In this document: in pieces, positions 6,183 through 14,228 of the stretch
How positions within the stretch are numbered: the stretch's first letter is position 1
Layout of the letters: every line of letters begins with the position of its first letter
DNA from: DASSBG01 sp965651365
GTDB taxonomy: Bacteria; Pseudomonadota; Gammaproteobacteria; Xanthomonadales; Rhodanobacteraceae
NCBI GenBank assembly: GCA_965651365.1
Contig: CBFGSA010000070.1
Span: forward strand, 1 to 15,383
DNA length: 15,383 nucleotides
Direction of reading: 5' to 3'
The notes under the pieces: model-generated
Database searches by the model: none
What the model was told of the DNA's origin: nothing
Seen by the model: the letters and a program-made list of their open reading frames with translations, nothing else
Program-made: the position numbers and the translations under genes

Positions 6183-9100
6183 GCCGCCACCCCGCAGCCC
6201 GGTGCCGCCAGCAGCGCATCCAGCGCCTCGATCAATTCGGCGGGCGGCTTGTCGGCAAATATCCCCGAGCCGGGCCGCGCGCCATGCATGCCGCGCAGGA
6301 ACAGATAACGCACGCCGCCAAAATCGCGCTGGTAATCGTAGGCATTACCCAGCACCTGGCCCAGCCAGCGGTGCGCGGCCACGGTGTAGATCAGGTACTG
6401 CAGGTCGTAGCCGTGCTGCTCGATCGCGGTCTGCATGCCGTTGGCGTCGTAGTCGGCCCAGCGGTCGCCCAGATGGTTGGTCTTGTAGTCGATCACCCAC
6501 CAGCGCTCGTCGTGGCGGCAGACCAGATCGATGATGCCGTGCATCAGACCGCGCAGTTGGCCGTGCAGGCTGGCGAAGCCCTGACGCTGGCGCTGGTAGC
6601 CGTGCCGGTGCAGCAGAGACAGCAATTCGGCCGGCTCGGTACCTGCCATGCCGAAATGAAAACGCATCTCGGCACGCCGCGCCGCGGGCGAGAGATCGAC
6701 CAGCCGCGTCGCGTCGATGAACGGCGCATGCAGGCTGTCCAGCAGCAGGCGCCCGGTTGCATCGGCCGCCTGTGCCAGTTCGCTGCCGCTGAAGCCGGCC
6801 TGACGCAGATGCCGCAGCACCAGCTCGAGTTGCTTTGCTGGCGGTGTTTCGGCATCGCACCAGGCAGCAAAATCGGCGTGTTCCAGCATTGCGTGCACGG
6901 CATTGCCGTAGTCCGCGCCACGTGGCCAGGCCATCACCTCGACCGGGCCGGACTCGGCGATCACTGGCAGCGCGCTGTCGTCACGGTCGGCTGGCAGATC
7001 GAGCTCCAGTTCACGCTGACCGCGATTGAGCTGGGAGAAGCTGTGCACCCACCAGTCATGCTGCAGCTTGCGCGTGAAGCGGCGTGCGGCAGCAGGCTGC
7101 GCGGCTGCAGGCATCTGACGCTGGCCGGTCGGATCGCGGGGCAAGGCACGCACAACGATGTGCTCCGAGGCGTGCGCCAGCGCGCTGCCGTCGGGCGCTT
7201 TGCGCAATACCCACTTCAGCAGTGACTTGGGGTATTCGTCGTCGCCGTTTGCCTTGTCCGGTTCGGTGCCCGCCGATAGCACACTCATCCAGCAGGCGTG
7301 GCGGGCGCGGGTCAGGCCGACATACAGCAGGCGCACGTCCTCGGCCAGTTGTTCGCGATGGGCCAGCTTGGCGGCGGCAGCATCCTCGTCACCGCGTGCC
7401 TTGCCCCCCGCGGATGTGATCAGCCGCCGCACCGCCGCATCGCCCCGGTGGAAGCGTACCAGCTCGCCCTTTTTCGCAGGCTGCACTTCGCGCATCGCCA
7501 TGAACGGCAGCAGTACCAGATCGAACTCCAGGCCCTTGCTTCTGTGCAGGGTCATCACCTGCACGCATTCGGCGTCGGATTCGAGCCGCAACAGCTCGTC
7601 CTCGCGACCGTCGTCGGCGTCGCGCACGTGTCGCGCCAGCCAGTCGCGCAGCGCGCCGGGGCCGGACAGCTCATGCGCCGCCTGCTGCAGCGCTTCGGCC
7701 AGTTGCATCAGGTTGGCCACGCGGCGCTCACCGTCAGCCAGCGCCAGCAGCTGGGCCGCGCGCTGCTCGATCACCCGCTCCAGCATCGCCAGCACGCCGC
7801 GGCGCAGCCAGATGCGACGCAGCTCGGCCAGGCGCTCGAGCTGGGCGTGCAGCCGTGTCTCGTCGTCCTGCATGGCAGCAAAATCGGCCAGGGTCTGGCC
7901 CAGCAACAGCGTCGCCAGCGCGCCGCGCGCCAGCGCCAGTGATTCGGGCGCCAGCAAGGCATCGAGCAGGCGCAGCACTTCGCCCGCCTCGGGAGTGGCG
8001 AACACGCTGCGCTTCTGCACGCTGACGGCGGGGATGTGCAGCTTGCGCAGCTCGGAAAGCACCAGTGCCGCTTCCTTGTTCTTGGTGACCAGCACGGCAA
8101 CTTGGCCGGGCTCCACCGGCTTGTCGCCAATGCGGGCATGGGTCGGGTCAAGCAGATCGGCGATCTGCACGGCCGCGGCACGCGCCATGGCCGCACGATT
8201 CTCGTCGGCGCTCTGCTTTTTACCGGGCATCTGCCACAGCGTCAGCGGCGTGGCCGGCTCCTCGTTGATGCACAGATTTCCTTTCGGTTCGGCACCGGCC
8301 TCGACCTTCTCGAACTCGATGCCGGGCTCGACGAAGACATTCGCGCCGCGCTCGCCAAAAACGGCGTCGATGGCCGACAGGAACTCCGGACTGGAGCGGT
8401 AGTTGCTCTTCAGCGTCTGCTTGTCCCCCGTCCTGAGCTTGCCGGCCCGCAAATAGGCGTGCACGTCGCCGCCGCGGAAGCCGTAAATGGCCTGCTTGGG
8501 ATCGCCGATGATCAGCAACGAACCGTAGCCCTCGTACAGACAGCGGAAAATCTGGAACTGGCGCGGGCTGGTGTCCTGAAACTCGTCGACCATGGCATAC
8601 GGAAACTGCTGGCGCAGGGCCTGCAGCAACGCCTCGTGGCCGGTACCGGTCAGCCCGGCATGCAGACGCTCGATCTGGTCCTCGTAGGACATCCGCGCCA
8701 GCGCGCGCTTGCGCCGCTCCAGCAGGTTGCGGGCCTTGTCGACCAGCTCGTGCAGCAGCGCAACGGACATCGCAGCCAGGTGCGCCTGCTCACGTTCGCG
8801 CATGGCAAGCCAAGTATCGATGGCCGCAAATTCCGGCCGATCGGGAAAATCGCCATGCTGCGCCTTGGCATCCTTGCCCACGGCCCGGCGCAACTTTTCC
8901 AGCCTGAACTTGCCCAATGCCTCGTCCGAAGGCACGCGCTTGGCGGCCAGCTCCGCACAGACCTGTCGCAGCTGCAGCTCGCAGCCGTCGCGATACCAGC
9001 CGCTGTGCAGGCGACCATCCTGGAACCACTGCTCAAACGTCGCACAGGCCTCGGCAGCGCCGTGTGCAAAGTGAGCCAGCAATTCCTTTTTGGCGGCCTC

Positions 9101-9808
9101 CACGTCCGGCACGGGACTATCCAAATCGGCATCGGTTCCGGCCGGCTCCAGCGCGCCGGGAAAATACACCAGGCCCTGCAGGATTTTGGCCAGCGCAGCG
9201 GGGGATGCGGCCAGTTGCTGCAGTGCGGCCAGCCGTGCCGGATCGTCTTCGCCTGCCACCTGCAGCCACAGGTCCGCGGCAATATCCTCCAGCAGGTCGA
9301 GGTCGGACGTTTCCAGTTCGGCGTCCGGCCCGCCGCCATCAAGCTGGGCCGCAAACTCGTCCAGCACGCGCTGGCAGAAGCCGTGAATGGTCACCACCAC
9401 GGCTTCGTCCATGCGGTGCACCGCATCCAGAATGCGGCGGCGCAAGGCATCGTGTGATTCGTCACCCGTTTCACGCACGCGGCGCAGCAGCGCCAGCACA
9501 ATGCGCTGCTCGGCATTGTCCGTGTCGGGTTCGGGCCCATCCGGTGCGCAGGCCGGATCATCGACCAGCGCGGCGCACAACTGCAGCCGTTCGCGCAGCC
9601 GTGTGCGCAGCTCCTCGCAGGCGGCCCGGGTGAAGGTCATCACCAGGATCTTGCGCAGAGCCACCTTCTTCTCGATCACCAGGCGCGCGTACAGGCCCGC
9701 GATGGTGAAGGTCTTGCCGGTACCGGCGCTGGCCTCGATCAGGCGGATGCCATCGAGTTTCATCGACAGCGACAGATCCTCGGTCATCAAGGTTTCAAGA
9801 GTCTCCAT
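6179..9808 (-). CDS. recB: RecBCD enzyme beta subunit, 3'-5' helicase and nuclease RecB
   Basis: RecB has 1209 residues here (E. coli 1180). It unwinds DNA 3'-5', holds the only nuclease site of the complex and loads RecA after Chi. Walker A is ASAGTGKT at 26-33. The UvrD-type motifs DEFQDTSPRQFQIF, MTLHRSKGLEFDLVLLPF and LLYVGLTRARHACW are all present. The C-terminal nuclease domain has GNAVHAMLEH (His), GIIDLV (Asp1094) and WVIDYKTNHLG (Asp1107, Lys1109). The 13-residue spacing between the two aspartates equals that of E. coli Asp1067/Asp1080, so the nuclease should be active. I chose ATG 9808 because AAGGA lies 5 bases upstream; it overlaps the recC end by 14 bases. MTEDLS at 9790 is an alternative without a clear ribosome site. 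The stop shares four bases with the recD start. Confidence 0.97.
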   Translation of the reverse strand: METLETLMTEDLSLSMKLDGIRLIEASAGTGKTFTIAGLYARLVIEKKVALRKILVMTFTRAACEELRTRLRERLQLCAALVDDPACAPDGPEPDTDNAEQRIVLALLRRVRETGDESHDALRRRILDAVHRMDEAVVVTIHGFCQRVLDEFAAQLDGGGPDAELETSDLDLLEDIAADLWLQVAGEDDPARLAALQQLAASPAALAKILQGLVYFPGALEPAGTDADLDSPVPDVEAAKKELLAHFAHGAAEACATFEQWFQDGRLHSGWYRDGCELQLRQVCAELAAKRVPSDEALGKFRLEKLRRAVGKDAKAQHGDFPDRPEFAAIDTWLAMREREQAHLAAMSVALLHELVDKARNLLERRKRALARMSYEDQIERLHAGLTGTGHEALLQALRQQFPYAMVDEFQDTSPRQFQIFRCLYEGYGSLLIIGDPKQAIYGFRGGDVHAYLRAGKLRTGDKQTLKSNYRSSPEFLSAIDAVFGERGANVFVEPGIEFEKVEAGAEPKGNLCINEEPATPLTLWQMPGKKQSADENRAAMARAAAVQIADLLDPTHARIGDKPVEPGQVAVLVTKNKEAALVLSELRKLHIPAVSVQKRSVFATPEAGEVLRLLDALLAPESLALARGALATLLLGQTLADFAAMQDDETRLHAQLERLAELRRIWLRRGVLAMLERVIEQRAAQLLALADGERRVANLMQLAEALQQAAHELSGPGALRDWLARHVRDADDGREDELLRLESDAECVQVMTLHRSKGLEFDLVLLPFMAMREVQPAKKGELVRFHRGDAAVRRLITSAGGKARGDEDAAAAKLAHREQLAEDVRLLYVGLTRARHACWMSVLSAGTEPDKANGDDEYPKSLLKWVLRKAPDGSALAHASEHIVVRALPRDPTGQRQMPAAAQPAAARRFTRKLQHDWWVHSFSQLNRGQRELELDLPADRDDSALPVIAESGPVEVMAWPRGADYGNAVHAMLEHADFAAWCDAETPPAKQLELVLRHLRQAGFSGSELAQAADATGRLLLDSLHAPFIDATRLVDLSPAARRAEMRFHFGMAGTEPAELLSLLHRHGYQRQRQGFASLHGQLRGLMHGIIDLVCRHDERWWVIDYKTNHLGDRWADYDANGMQTAIEQHGYDLQYLIYTVAAHRWLGQVLGNAYDYQRDFGGVRYLFLRGMHGARPGSGIFADKPPAELIEALDALLAAPGCGVAA

Positions 9809-12800
9809 TTGAATCCTTTTGCAGCAAAGCCCGCCATACCGGCACATACAGGATTTCTGCCAGCTGGTGACAGGCCCGGCCGGTTTCGTCTTCCGGGTCG
9901 GCGAACGGCTCGCGCCCGCGCAGCACCGTGGCAATCCAGGCGTTGCGATTTTCCGGCCAGTCACCGTCCTGCCATTTCTTTGCCGCCCCCTGGAATGCCC
10001 ACGGCACGTCATGGATCCCGGCCTGTCCCTTGCCCCGCACCAGCTTCTCGGCCAGCACCCAGCCACTGCGGGGCGGCAGCAGCAGCGGGGTGCGCAAGCC
10101 TTCGCGCATCAACCCGACCAGCTTGCGCAGCTCGGCTCGCGCCGAATCGCGATCGAGCATCAACGCCGTCAGTGGCAGCTCGGGTTTGACGTTGTCCTTG
10201 TTGATGCCGAAGGCGCGGCACTCGCCCTCGGCGTCAATTGCGGCGCGATAAGCCAGCGCATCCAGCCACCAGTCGAACCAGCGCCGCACGCTGCCGGCGC
10301 GACCCACCCAGCCGGCAAATCCGTGCTCGATCACGCCAGTGACCGTGCCGTGCAGCACGCCGGCATCGCCAATCTCGAGTTCGAAGGCCTGTGGTGTGCC
10401 GCGTGGATCTTCCCCTGCGGCCCAGTCGCGCCAACTGACTGTTTGCGGCAACACTTCGGCACGGGCTTCGGCATGGGCCTGCGCACCCACGGCCAGCGGC
10501 GGCAGCATGGCACGGGCACGCAGGTCGCCGAGCGTGCCTTCGGCGGTTTCACCGGCCAGCAGTTTTTGCAGCAATCGCCGTTGCATCAGGGCCTGGTGCA
10601 GCGGGTCGAGTACCAGTGGTTCGCGGCCGATTTCCGCCTCAATGTCGGCGATCGCCAGGCCCGGCCGCTGGCGCAGAAAGCTCTTTTGCGGCGCGGCGAA
10701 GAACCGCTTCAGTACGGCCAGATCAATCCGCTCGCCGGTTTCGGTATCCGGCCAGTCGGTGTCGATGAAGGTCGGCACCGGCGCACTGCCCATGCCGCTG
10801 GCGGCAGCATCACGCCACTCGCCGCGATAGGTGAAAACCTGCCCGTCGCCTTCATTGCCGGTTCCGAACAGGCGCGGCGCGAACGGGTGCATGGGCTGGG
10901 TCGTCACCAATGCTTCGCGCGCCTTTTTCGTGTCGGCAAAGTAGCCTGCGCAGACGTGGTCGACGAATTCGCTCAGCAGCACCGACGGCTCGCGCGTCTT
11001 GCCGCTGCCGAGGTCGACACCGGGATAGCTGAGATACAGCCGCTCGCGCGCCGCCATGAGGGTCTGCAGAAACAGGTAGCGGTCGTCCTCGCGCACCGAG
11101 CGGTCGCCCAGACGCCGCCGGTCATTCTCGGCATCGCTGCGAATCAGGCTGAGCGCATCGGCCTCGTCGCGACGCGGAAAGGACTCGGCATCCAGGCCCA
11201 GCACGCACACCACTCGAAACGGCACGTCGCGCATCGGCACCATTGAACACACGCTGACGCCGCCATCGAGAAAGCGCTGGCCCGGGCGGCTTTCCTCAAG
11301 TCGTGCGCCGAGCAGCTCGCGCACACAGGTCCAGTCGATGGCCTCGTCAAAACCCGCCGCCGCACTGTCCTCGGCCAGACCGGCCAGTGCCTGGCGCACA
11401 TCGGTCAGCGCACGCGCGGCGTCCTGGTCGTCATCGGCCAGCACCAGCATCCGGCCCAGGTGTGCATTGAACAGCGCCTGCCACTTGAGCGGCGAGCGCG
11501 GCAAGCGCATGGCTTGCTGCAGCGCATGCAACTGGCGTTCGAGCCGGATCAGCGCACCAAACGCGTGCGCGCGCTCGCCCTCGATGTCGGCCATCGGCGC
11601 GATGCCGTCGAGCAGACTGTCATCCTGCTCGTCACCCAGCAGATAGCCCAGCAGCAGACGCCGCCGACCGAAGGCGAAACTGAAATCGTCGAAGGCAGGC
11701 AGGCCCTCGCGTTCGCGCTCGCTGCCGTCCTCGCCCCAGCGAATGCCGGCATCGACGGCCATCGCGCGCAGATCCTCCAGCGACTCGCCTTCCAATTGCA
11801 TCGCACGCTGCACGGCCGGCACTTCCAGCATCTGCAGCAGCCGGTCCAGACTCAGACGCTCGGCGGGCAGGTTCAGCAGGTCGGCAAACAGCGCGGTCAG
11901 CGGATGGGCGTTGGCCGCGGCGCGGTCGGCCACGGTCCACGGCAGATGGCGCGGATCATGCGGCTCGATCGCGCCGAACACCGCCTCGACCGCGGCCGCG
12001 TAACGATCCACCTGCGGCACCATCACCACGATGTCGCGCGGCTCCAGCGTGTCATCGGCGGCCAGCATGTCGAGCAAGTGGTCGTGCAGCACCTGCACTT
12101 CGCGCAGCGGCGAGTGGCAGATCTGGATCTGGATCGAGCGGTCGGCCGGATCCGGGTCACGTCGCTTGCCCGGGTCCGGCTGTGCCAGCGTGATGATGTC
12201 GGCCTGCACGCGATGCAAGAGCGTGTCGCGTGCGGGTTCACCGACCGCGCCATCGGCATCCCGGGTCTGCACCTCGTCATCGGTGAACACCCGCGCCACA
12301 AACTCGCGGCCCACACCACCGAGTGACACCAGCAGCCGGTTCGGCGGTCCGTGATCCAGAAAGCCGTCGGCAAACTCTTCGAGTGTTTCGATCAGCCGCC
12401 GCCGGTGTGGCAGATCGCCCCAGTATTCGCCACACGGCGTCGGCATCAGAAAATGCAACTCGGCATGCCGCGCCACCACGCGCAGCAGATCCAGCACCAA
12501 CGGCGAGATATTGATGCAGCCATAGGCAAACACCTGCGCCGGCAGCTCGGGCGGCGGCGCGGCGCCATCGGCACCAAAGCGGCGGATGAAGTCGGCCATC
12601 AGACGGCTGCGTGGCGCTTCGTCGACCGAACCGGTCAGCGCCCGCCACAGGCGCGCCTGGCTGTCTGCGGCGTCATCGCCGCGCCGCCAGGCGTCCAGAA
12701 CCTTCGGCCGATAGGCCTGGTAGCGCTCGAACAAATGCGCCAGTTGCCGCGCCAGTTGCAGGCGGCGCAAGCTGGGCTGCCGGCCCGCCAGCAAGTCGGC

Positions 12801-13127
12801 GAGCCTTGCGTCCTGCTGCGCCACCTGCGGCAACAGGGCGAACAGTCGCCATACCAGCACCTCGCGGTCAAAAGGGGAACGCATGGCCAGATCCGGCCGC
12901 CAGGCACGCAGCAGCCGCCAGGCAAACTGCGCCGGCGCCACGAATTCGATATTCGCGGCAATGCCGTGGCGCTCGGCCAGGGTCCGCGTCAGCCACCGCT
13001 CCAGCCCCAGTTGCGGCACCAGCACCGTGCGCGGCAGCAGCGGATCATCGCCCGCACTGTCCGCCAGCAGCCGCGCCAGGGTTTGTGCCAGCGCCTCGGC
13101 ACGCGTGTCGTAATACAACTGGAACAT
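9795..13127 (-). CDS. recC: RecBCD enzyme gamma subunit, Chi-scanning RecC
   Basis: RecC has 1110 residues here (E. coli 1122). It carries catalytically dead helicase- and nuclease-like folds, splits the duplex ahead of the motors and recognises Chi in the emerging 3' strand. The N-terminus (FQLYYDTRAEALAQTLARLL, then VLVPQLGLERWLTRTLAERHGIAANIEF) matches RecC closely, including the GIAANI block. RYQAYRPKVLDAW also corresponds to E. coli RecC. FRVVCVLGLDAESFPR and YLSYPGVD are typical of the second half. I chose ATG 13127 because the homologous N-terminus begins there; the extension up to 13226 is not RecC-like. The ribosome site is weak (GGGCGG). It is first in the recCBD operon, divergent from the cytochrome c' gene. 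The Chi sequence used by this organism cannot be inferred from the protein. Confidence 0.95.
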   Translation of the reverse strand: MFQLYYDTRAEALAQTLARLLADSAGDDPLLPRTVLVPQLGLERWLTRTLAERHGIAANIEFVAPAQFAWRLLRAWRPDLAMRSPFDREVLVWRLFALLPQVAQQDARLADLLAGRQPSLRRLQLARQLAHLFERYQAYRPKVLDAWRRGDDAADSQARLWRALTGSVDEAPRSRLMADFIRRFGADGAAPPPELPAQVFAYGCINISPLVLDLLRVVARHAELHFLMPTPCGEYWGDLPHRRRLIETLEEFADGFLDHGPPNRLLVSLGGVGREFVARVFTDDEVQTRDADGAVGEPARDTLLHRVQADIITLAQPDPGKRRDPDPADRSIQIQICHSPLREVQVLHDHLLDMLAADDTLEPRDIVVMVPQVDRYAAAVEAVFGAIEPHDPRHLPWTVADRAAANAHPLTALFADLLNLPAERLSLDRLLQMLEVPAVQRAMQLEGESLEDLRAMAVDAGIRWGEDGSEREREGLPAFDDFSFAFGRRRLLLGYLLGDEQDDSLLDGIAPMADIEGERAHAFGALIRLERQLHALQQAMRLPRSPLKWQALFNAHLGRMLVLADDDQDAARALTDVRQALAGLAEDSAAAGFDEAIDWTCVRELLGARLEESRPGQRFLDGGVSVCSMVPMRDVPFRVVCVLGLDAESFPRRDEADALSLIRSDAENDRRRLGDRSVREDDRYLFLQTLMAARERLYLSYPGVDLGSGKTREPSVLLSEFVDHVCAGYFADTKKAREALVTTQPMHPFAPRLFGTGNEGDGQVFTYRGEWRDAAASGMGSAPVPTFIDTDWPDTETGERIDLAVLKRFFAAPQKSFLRQRPGLAIADIEAEIGREPLVLDPLHQALMQRRLLQKLLAGETAEGTLGDLRARAMLPPLAVGAQAHAEARAEVLPQTVSWRDWAAGEDPRGTPQAFELEIGDAGVLHGTVTGVIEHGFAGWVGRAGSVRRWFDWWLDALAYRAAIDAEGECRAFGINKDNVKPELPLTALMLDRDSARAELRKLVGLMREGLRTPLLLPPRSGWVLAEKLVRGKGQAGIHDVPWAFQGAAKKWQDGDWPENRNAWIATVLRGREPFADPEDETGRACHQLAEILYVPVWRALLQKDSNGDS

Positions 13128-13165
13128 GAAGCCGCCCGATTCCCCTGCCTGCCACCAGAACCCCC

Positions 13166-13171
13166 AGTGTA
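13166..13171 (-). promoter_or_regulatory. Possible -10 box of the recCBD operon
   Basis: TACACT reads on the minus strand 39 bases upstream of the recC ATG. The -35 position is poor (TCAAGC at 17-base spacing) and falls inside the inverted repeat at 13182-13196. This is a weak call based on position and one hexamer. Confidence 0.2.
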
Positions 13172-13181
13172 CACAGCATCG

Positions 13182-13196
13182 TCTCAAGGCTTGAGA
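13182..13196. repeat. 15-base perfect inverted repeat between recC and cytochrome c'
   Basis: TCTCAAG-G-CTTGAGA is symmetric over all seven pairs. It lies 55 bases upstream of recC and 92 bases upstream of the cytochrome c' start, a typical size and place for a dimeric repressor or activator site. No known box (LexA, FNR, NsrR) matches. Confidence 0.45.
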
Positions 13197-13224
13197 TTGG
13201 TCGGGATCGCAGGCCGGACCCGGC

Positions 13225-13236
13225 ACATGGACATGT
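13225..13236. repeat. Short inverted repeat in the divergent promoter region
   Basis: ACATG-GA-CATGT is a perfect 12-base symmetry upstream of the cytochrome c' gene. It is short and could be chance. An 8-base pair of inverted copies, GATTGGTC (13195-13202) and GACCAATC (13264-13271), brackets it. Confidence 0.25.
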
Positions 13237-13288
13237 CGAGCACAGTTTGCTTAACTAGCCCCAGACCAATCATCAAGGAATCCACGCC

Positions 13289-13750
13289 ATGCGCCACCCC
13301 CTGCTCGCCTGCATCGCCAGTGCCGCCATCGCCACCGTCGTCAGCCTGTCCGCCATTGCGGCAGTCAAGCCGGAGACGGCCATCAAGTACCGCCAGGGCA
13401 TCTACCACGCCATGGGCTGGAACTTCGGCCCCATGAGCGACATGGTGCGCGGCAAGGCGCCGTTCGACCAGGCCGACTTCGCCAAGCGTGCCAAGCGCAT
13501 CGAGTTCTACAGCCAGCAACTGCTGGAAGGCTTCCCGCCCGGCTCCGACAAGGGCGCACAAACCGACGCCAAGCCGGAAATCTGGCAGAACTTCGACGAC
13601 TTCAAGTCCAAGCTCAGCGACTTCCAGGACGCCGCGGCGAATCTCGCCAGCACCGCGGCCCGGGGCGACGAAGCGGCCAGCAAGAAAGCGTTCATGGCCA
13701 CCGCCAAGACCTGCAAGGCCTGCCACAAGAAATACCGCAAGGACGACTGA
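13289..13750 (+). CDS. Cytochrome c' (class II c-type cytochrome), periplasmic
   Basis: This is a 153-residue precursor with a Sec signal peptide (residues 1-25, cleavage near SAIAA). The haem site CKACH is near the C-terminus (Cys142, Cys145, His146), the hallmark of class II cytochromes c, and Arg150 four residues after the histidine is the conserved proximal-pocket arginine of cytochrome c'. KYRQ...MGWNFGPM..MVRGKAPFD and KPEIWQNFDDFKSK...FQD align well with Alcaligenes cytochrome c'. These four-helix-bundle proteins usually carry five-coordinate haem and bind NO, and several protect against nitrosative stress. At the distal position, where the Alcaligenes protein has Leu16 and six-coordinate c556 relatives have Met, this protein has Tyr39, as in Allochromatium vinosum. 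AAGGA lies 8 bases before the ATG. It is a single gene. A plain c556 electron carrier is the alternative. Confidence 0.92.
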   Translation: MRHPLLACIASAAIATVVSLSAIAAVKPETAIKYRQGIYHAMGWNFGPMSDMVRGKAPFDQADFAKRAKRIEFYSQQLLEGFPPGSDKGAQTDAKPEIWQNFDDFKSKLSDFQDAAANLASTAARGDEAASKKAFMATAKTCKACHKKYRKDD

Positions 13751-13756
13751 GTCTGC

Positions 13757-13777
13757 CGGGAATCGGGAATCGGGAAT
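13757..13777 (+). repeat. Three perfect CGGGAAT heptamers in tandem
   Basis: The unit CGGGAAT is repeated three times without error, starting 7 bases after the cytochrome c' stop. It ends 43 bases before the stop of the convergent 65-residue ORF. Similar GGGAATC runs are familiar between genes of Xanthomonadaceae. A degenerate copy lies in the recD 3' end. Confidence 0.75.
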
Positions 13778-13819
13778 GGTTGGCCCGACGAGCGCGGCAC
13801 GCTGACCTGGCGAGCCTGG

Positions 13820-14017
13820 TCACTTGCGCCAAGGTTTGGCCTTCGGCTTGCGCACCATGCGATCGCCTTGTGCTTTGGCGGGCAGCCAGGCATGAGCATC
13901 CCCGGCCGCGTAGCCTTTGCCGGATTCAAGCGCCTCGGCCCTTGATTCGACCGCATCAGCAACAATCCGGGCACGTTTTTCTGTGCCTGCAGATTTCATG
14001 ATCCGTTTTTGTCTCAT
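13820..14017 (-). CDS. Small basic hypothetical protein, 65 residues
   Basis: I do not recognise this gene with certainty. The protein is rich in Lys/Arg with a basic tail (RMVRKPKAKPWRK). The central part, RARIVADAVESRAEALESGKG then AAGDAHAWLPAKAQG, looks like one long helix followed by a turn and a short helix. This loosely recalls the shape of small antitoxin-type proteins (A..ALE.G....ED...WL), but no toxin gene is adjacent, so that reading is weak. I chose the ATG at 14017 because GAGG lies 8 bases upstream; ATG 13999 is an alternative. It follows the 56-residue ORF by 40 bases on the same strand and may be in the same transcript. It converges on the cytochrome c' gene. Confidence 0.55.
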   Translation of the reverse strand: MRQKRIMKSAGTEKRARIVADAVESRAEALESGKGYAAGDAHAWLPAKAQGDRMVRKPKAKPWRK

Positions 14018-14057
14018 GGAAGAGACCTCGACAGCGATCCAGGCCGGCAATAAACCG

Positions 14058-14228
14058 TCACCCGTCATCGTGCAGAGTTGCGTCAAACAGGCGCGTTTCC
14101 ATCTTGCAGCCTTGTTCGACCCCTTCTTCGGCAAGCCAGACCGATTTGGCCTTGCTCTTGGCATGGGCAGCAAGTTCTTGCTCGAACACACGCAGCTGCC
14201 AGCTCTCGAGACGACGCTTGCTGGTCAC
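14058..14228 (-). CDS. Small hypothetical protein, 56 residues, coupled to the membrane protein gene
   Basis: This gene starts with a GTG that shares GTGA with the stop of the upstream membrane-protein gene, the same type of junction as recB-recD. The product is hydrophilic and probably helical (SKRRLESWQLRVFEQELAAH, then AKSKAKSVWLAEEGVEQG), with one cysteine and an acidic end (DATLHDDG). Codon choice is mixed but compatible with coding. No family is recognised. Because the frame is also open upstream through the membrane-protein gene, it could be read as an overlap artefact or the remains of a longer gene. The coupled start and the helix-like sequence favour a real small gene. It would be cytoplasmic. 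Confidence 0.45.
   Translation of the reverse strand: MTSKRRLESWQLRVFEQELAAHAKSKAKSVWLAEEGVEQGCKMETRLFDATLHDDG

Noticed and set aside
8036..11246. Long plus-strand frames (about 475 residues each) opposite recB and recC
   Set aside because: They are low-complexity Gln/Arg/Ala/Gly translations antisense to genes with complete, motif-rich homology. They are typical shadows in GC-rich DNA.
13164..13176. LexA-like CTGTGTACACTG upstream of recC
   Set aside because: The spacing does not fit CTGT-N8-ACAG, and recBCD is not usually SOS-controlled. Only an 8-base GTGTACAC palindrome remains.
13184..13726. 180-residue frame antisense to the cytochrome c' gene
   Set aside because: It is a Gly/Val/Ala/Leu-rich shadow. 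The plus frame has the signal peptide, CKACH and a ribosome site.
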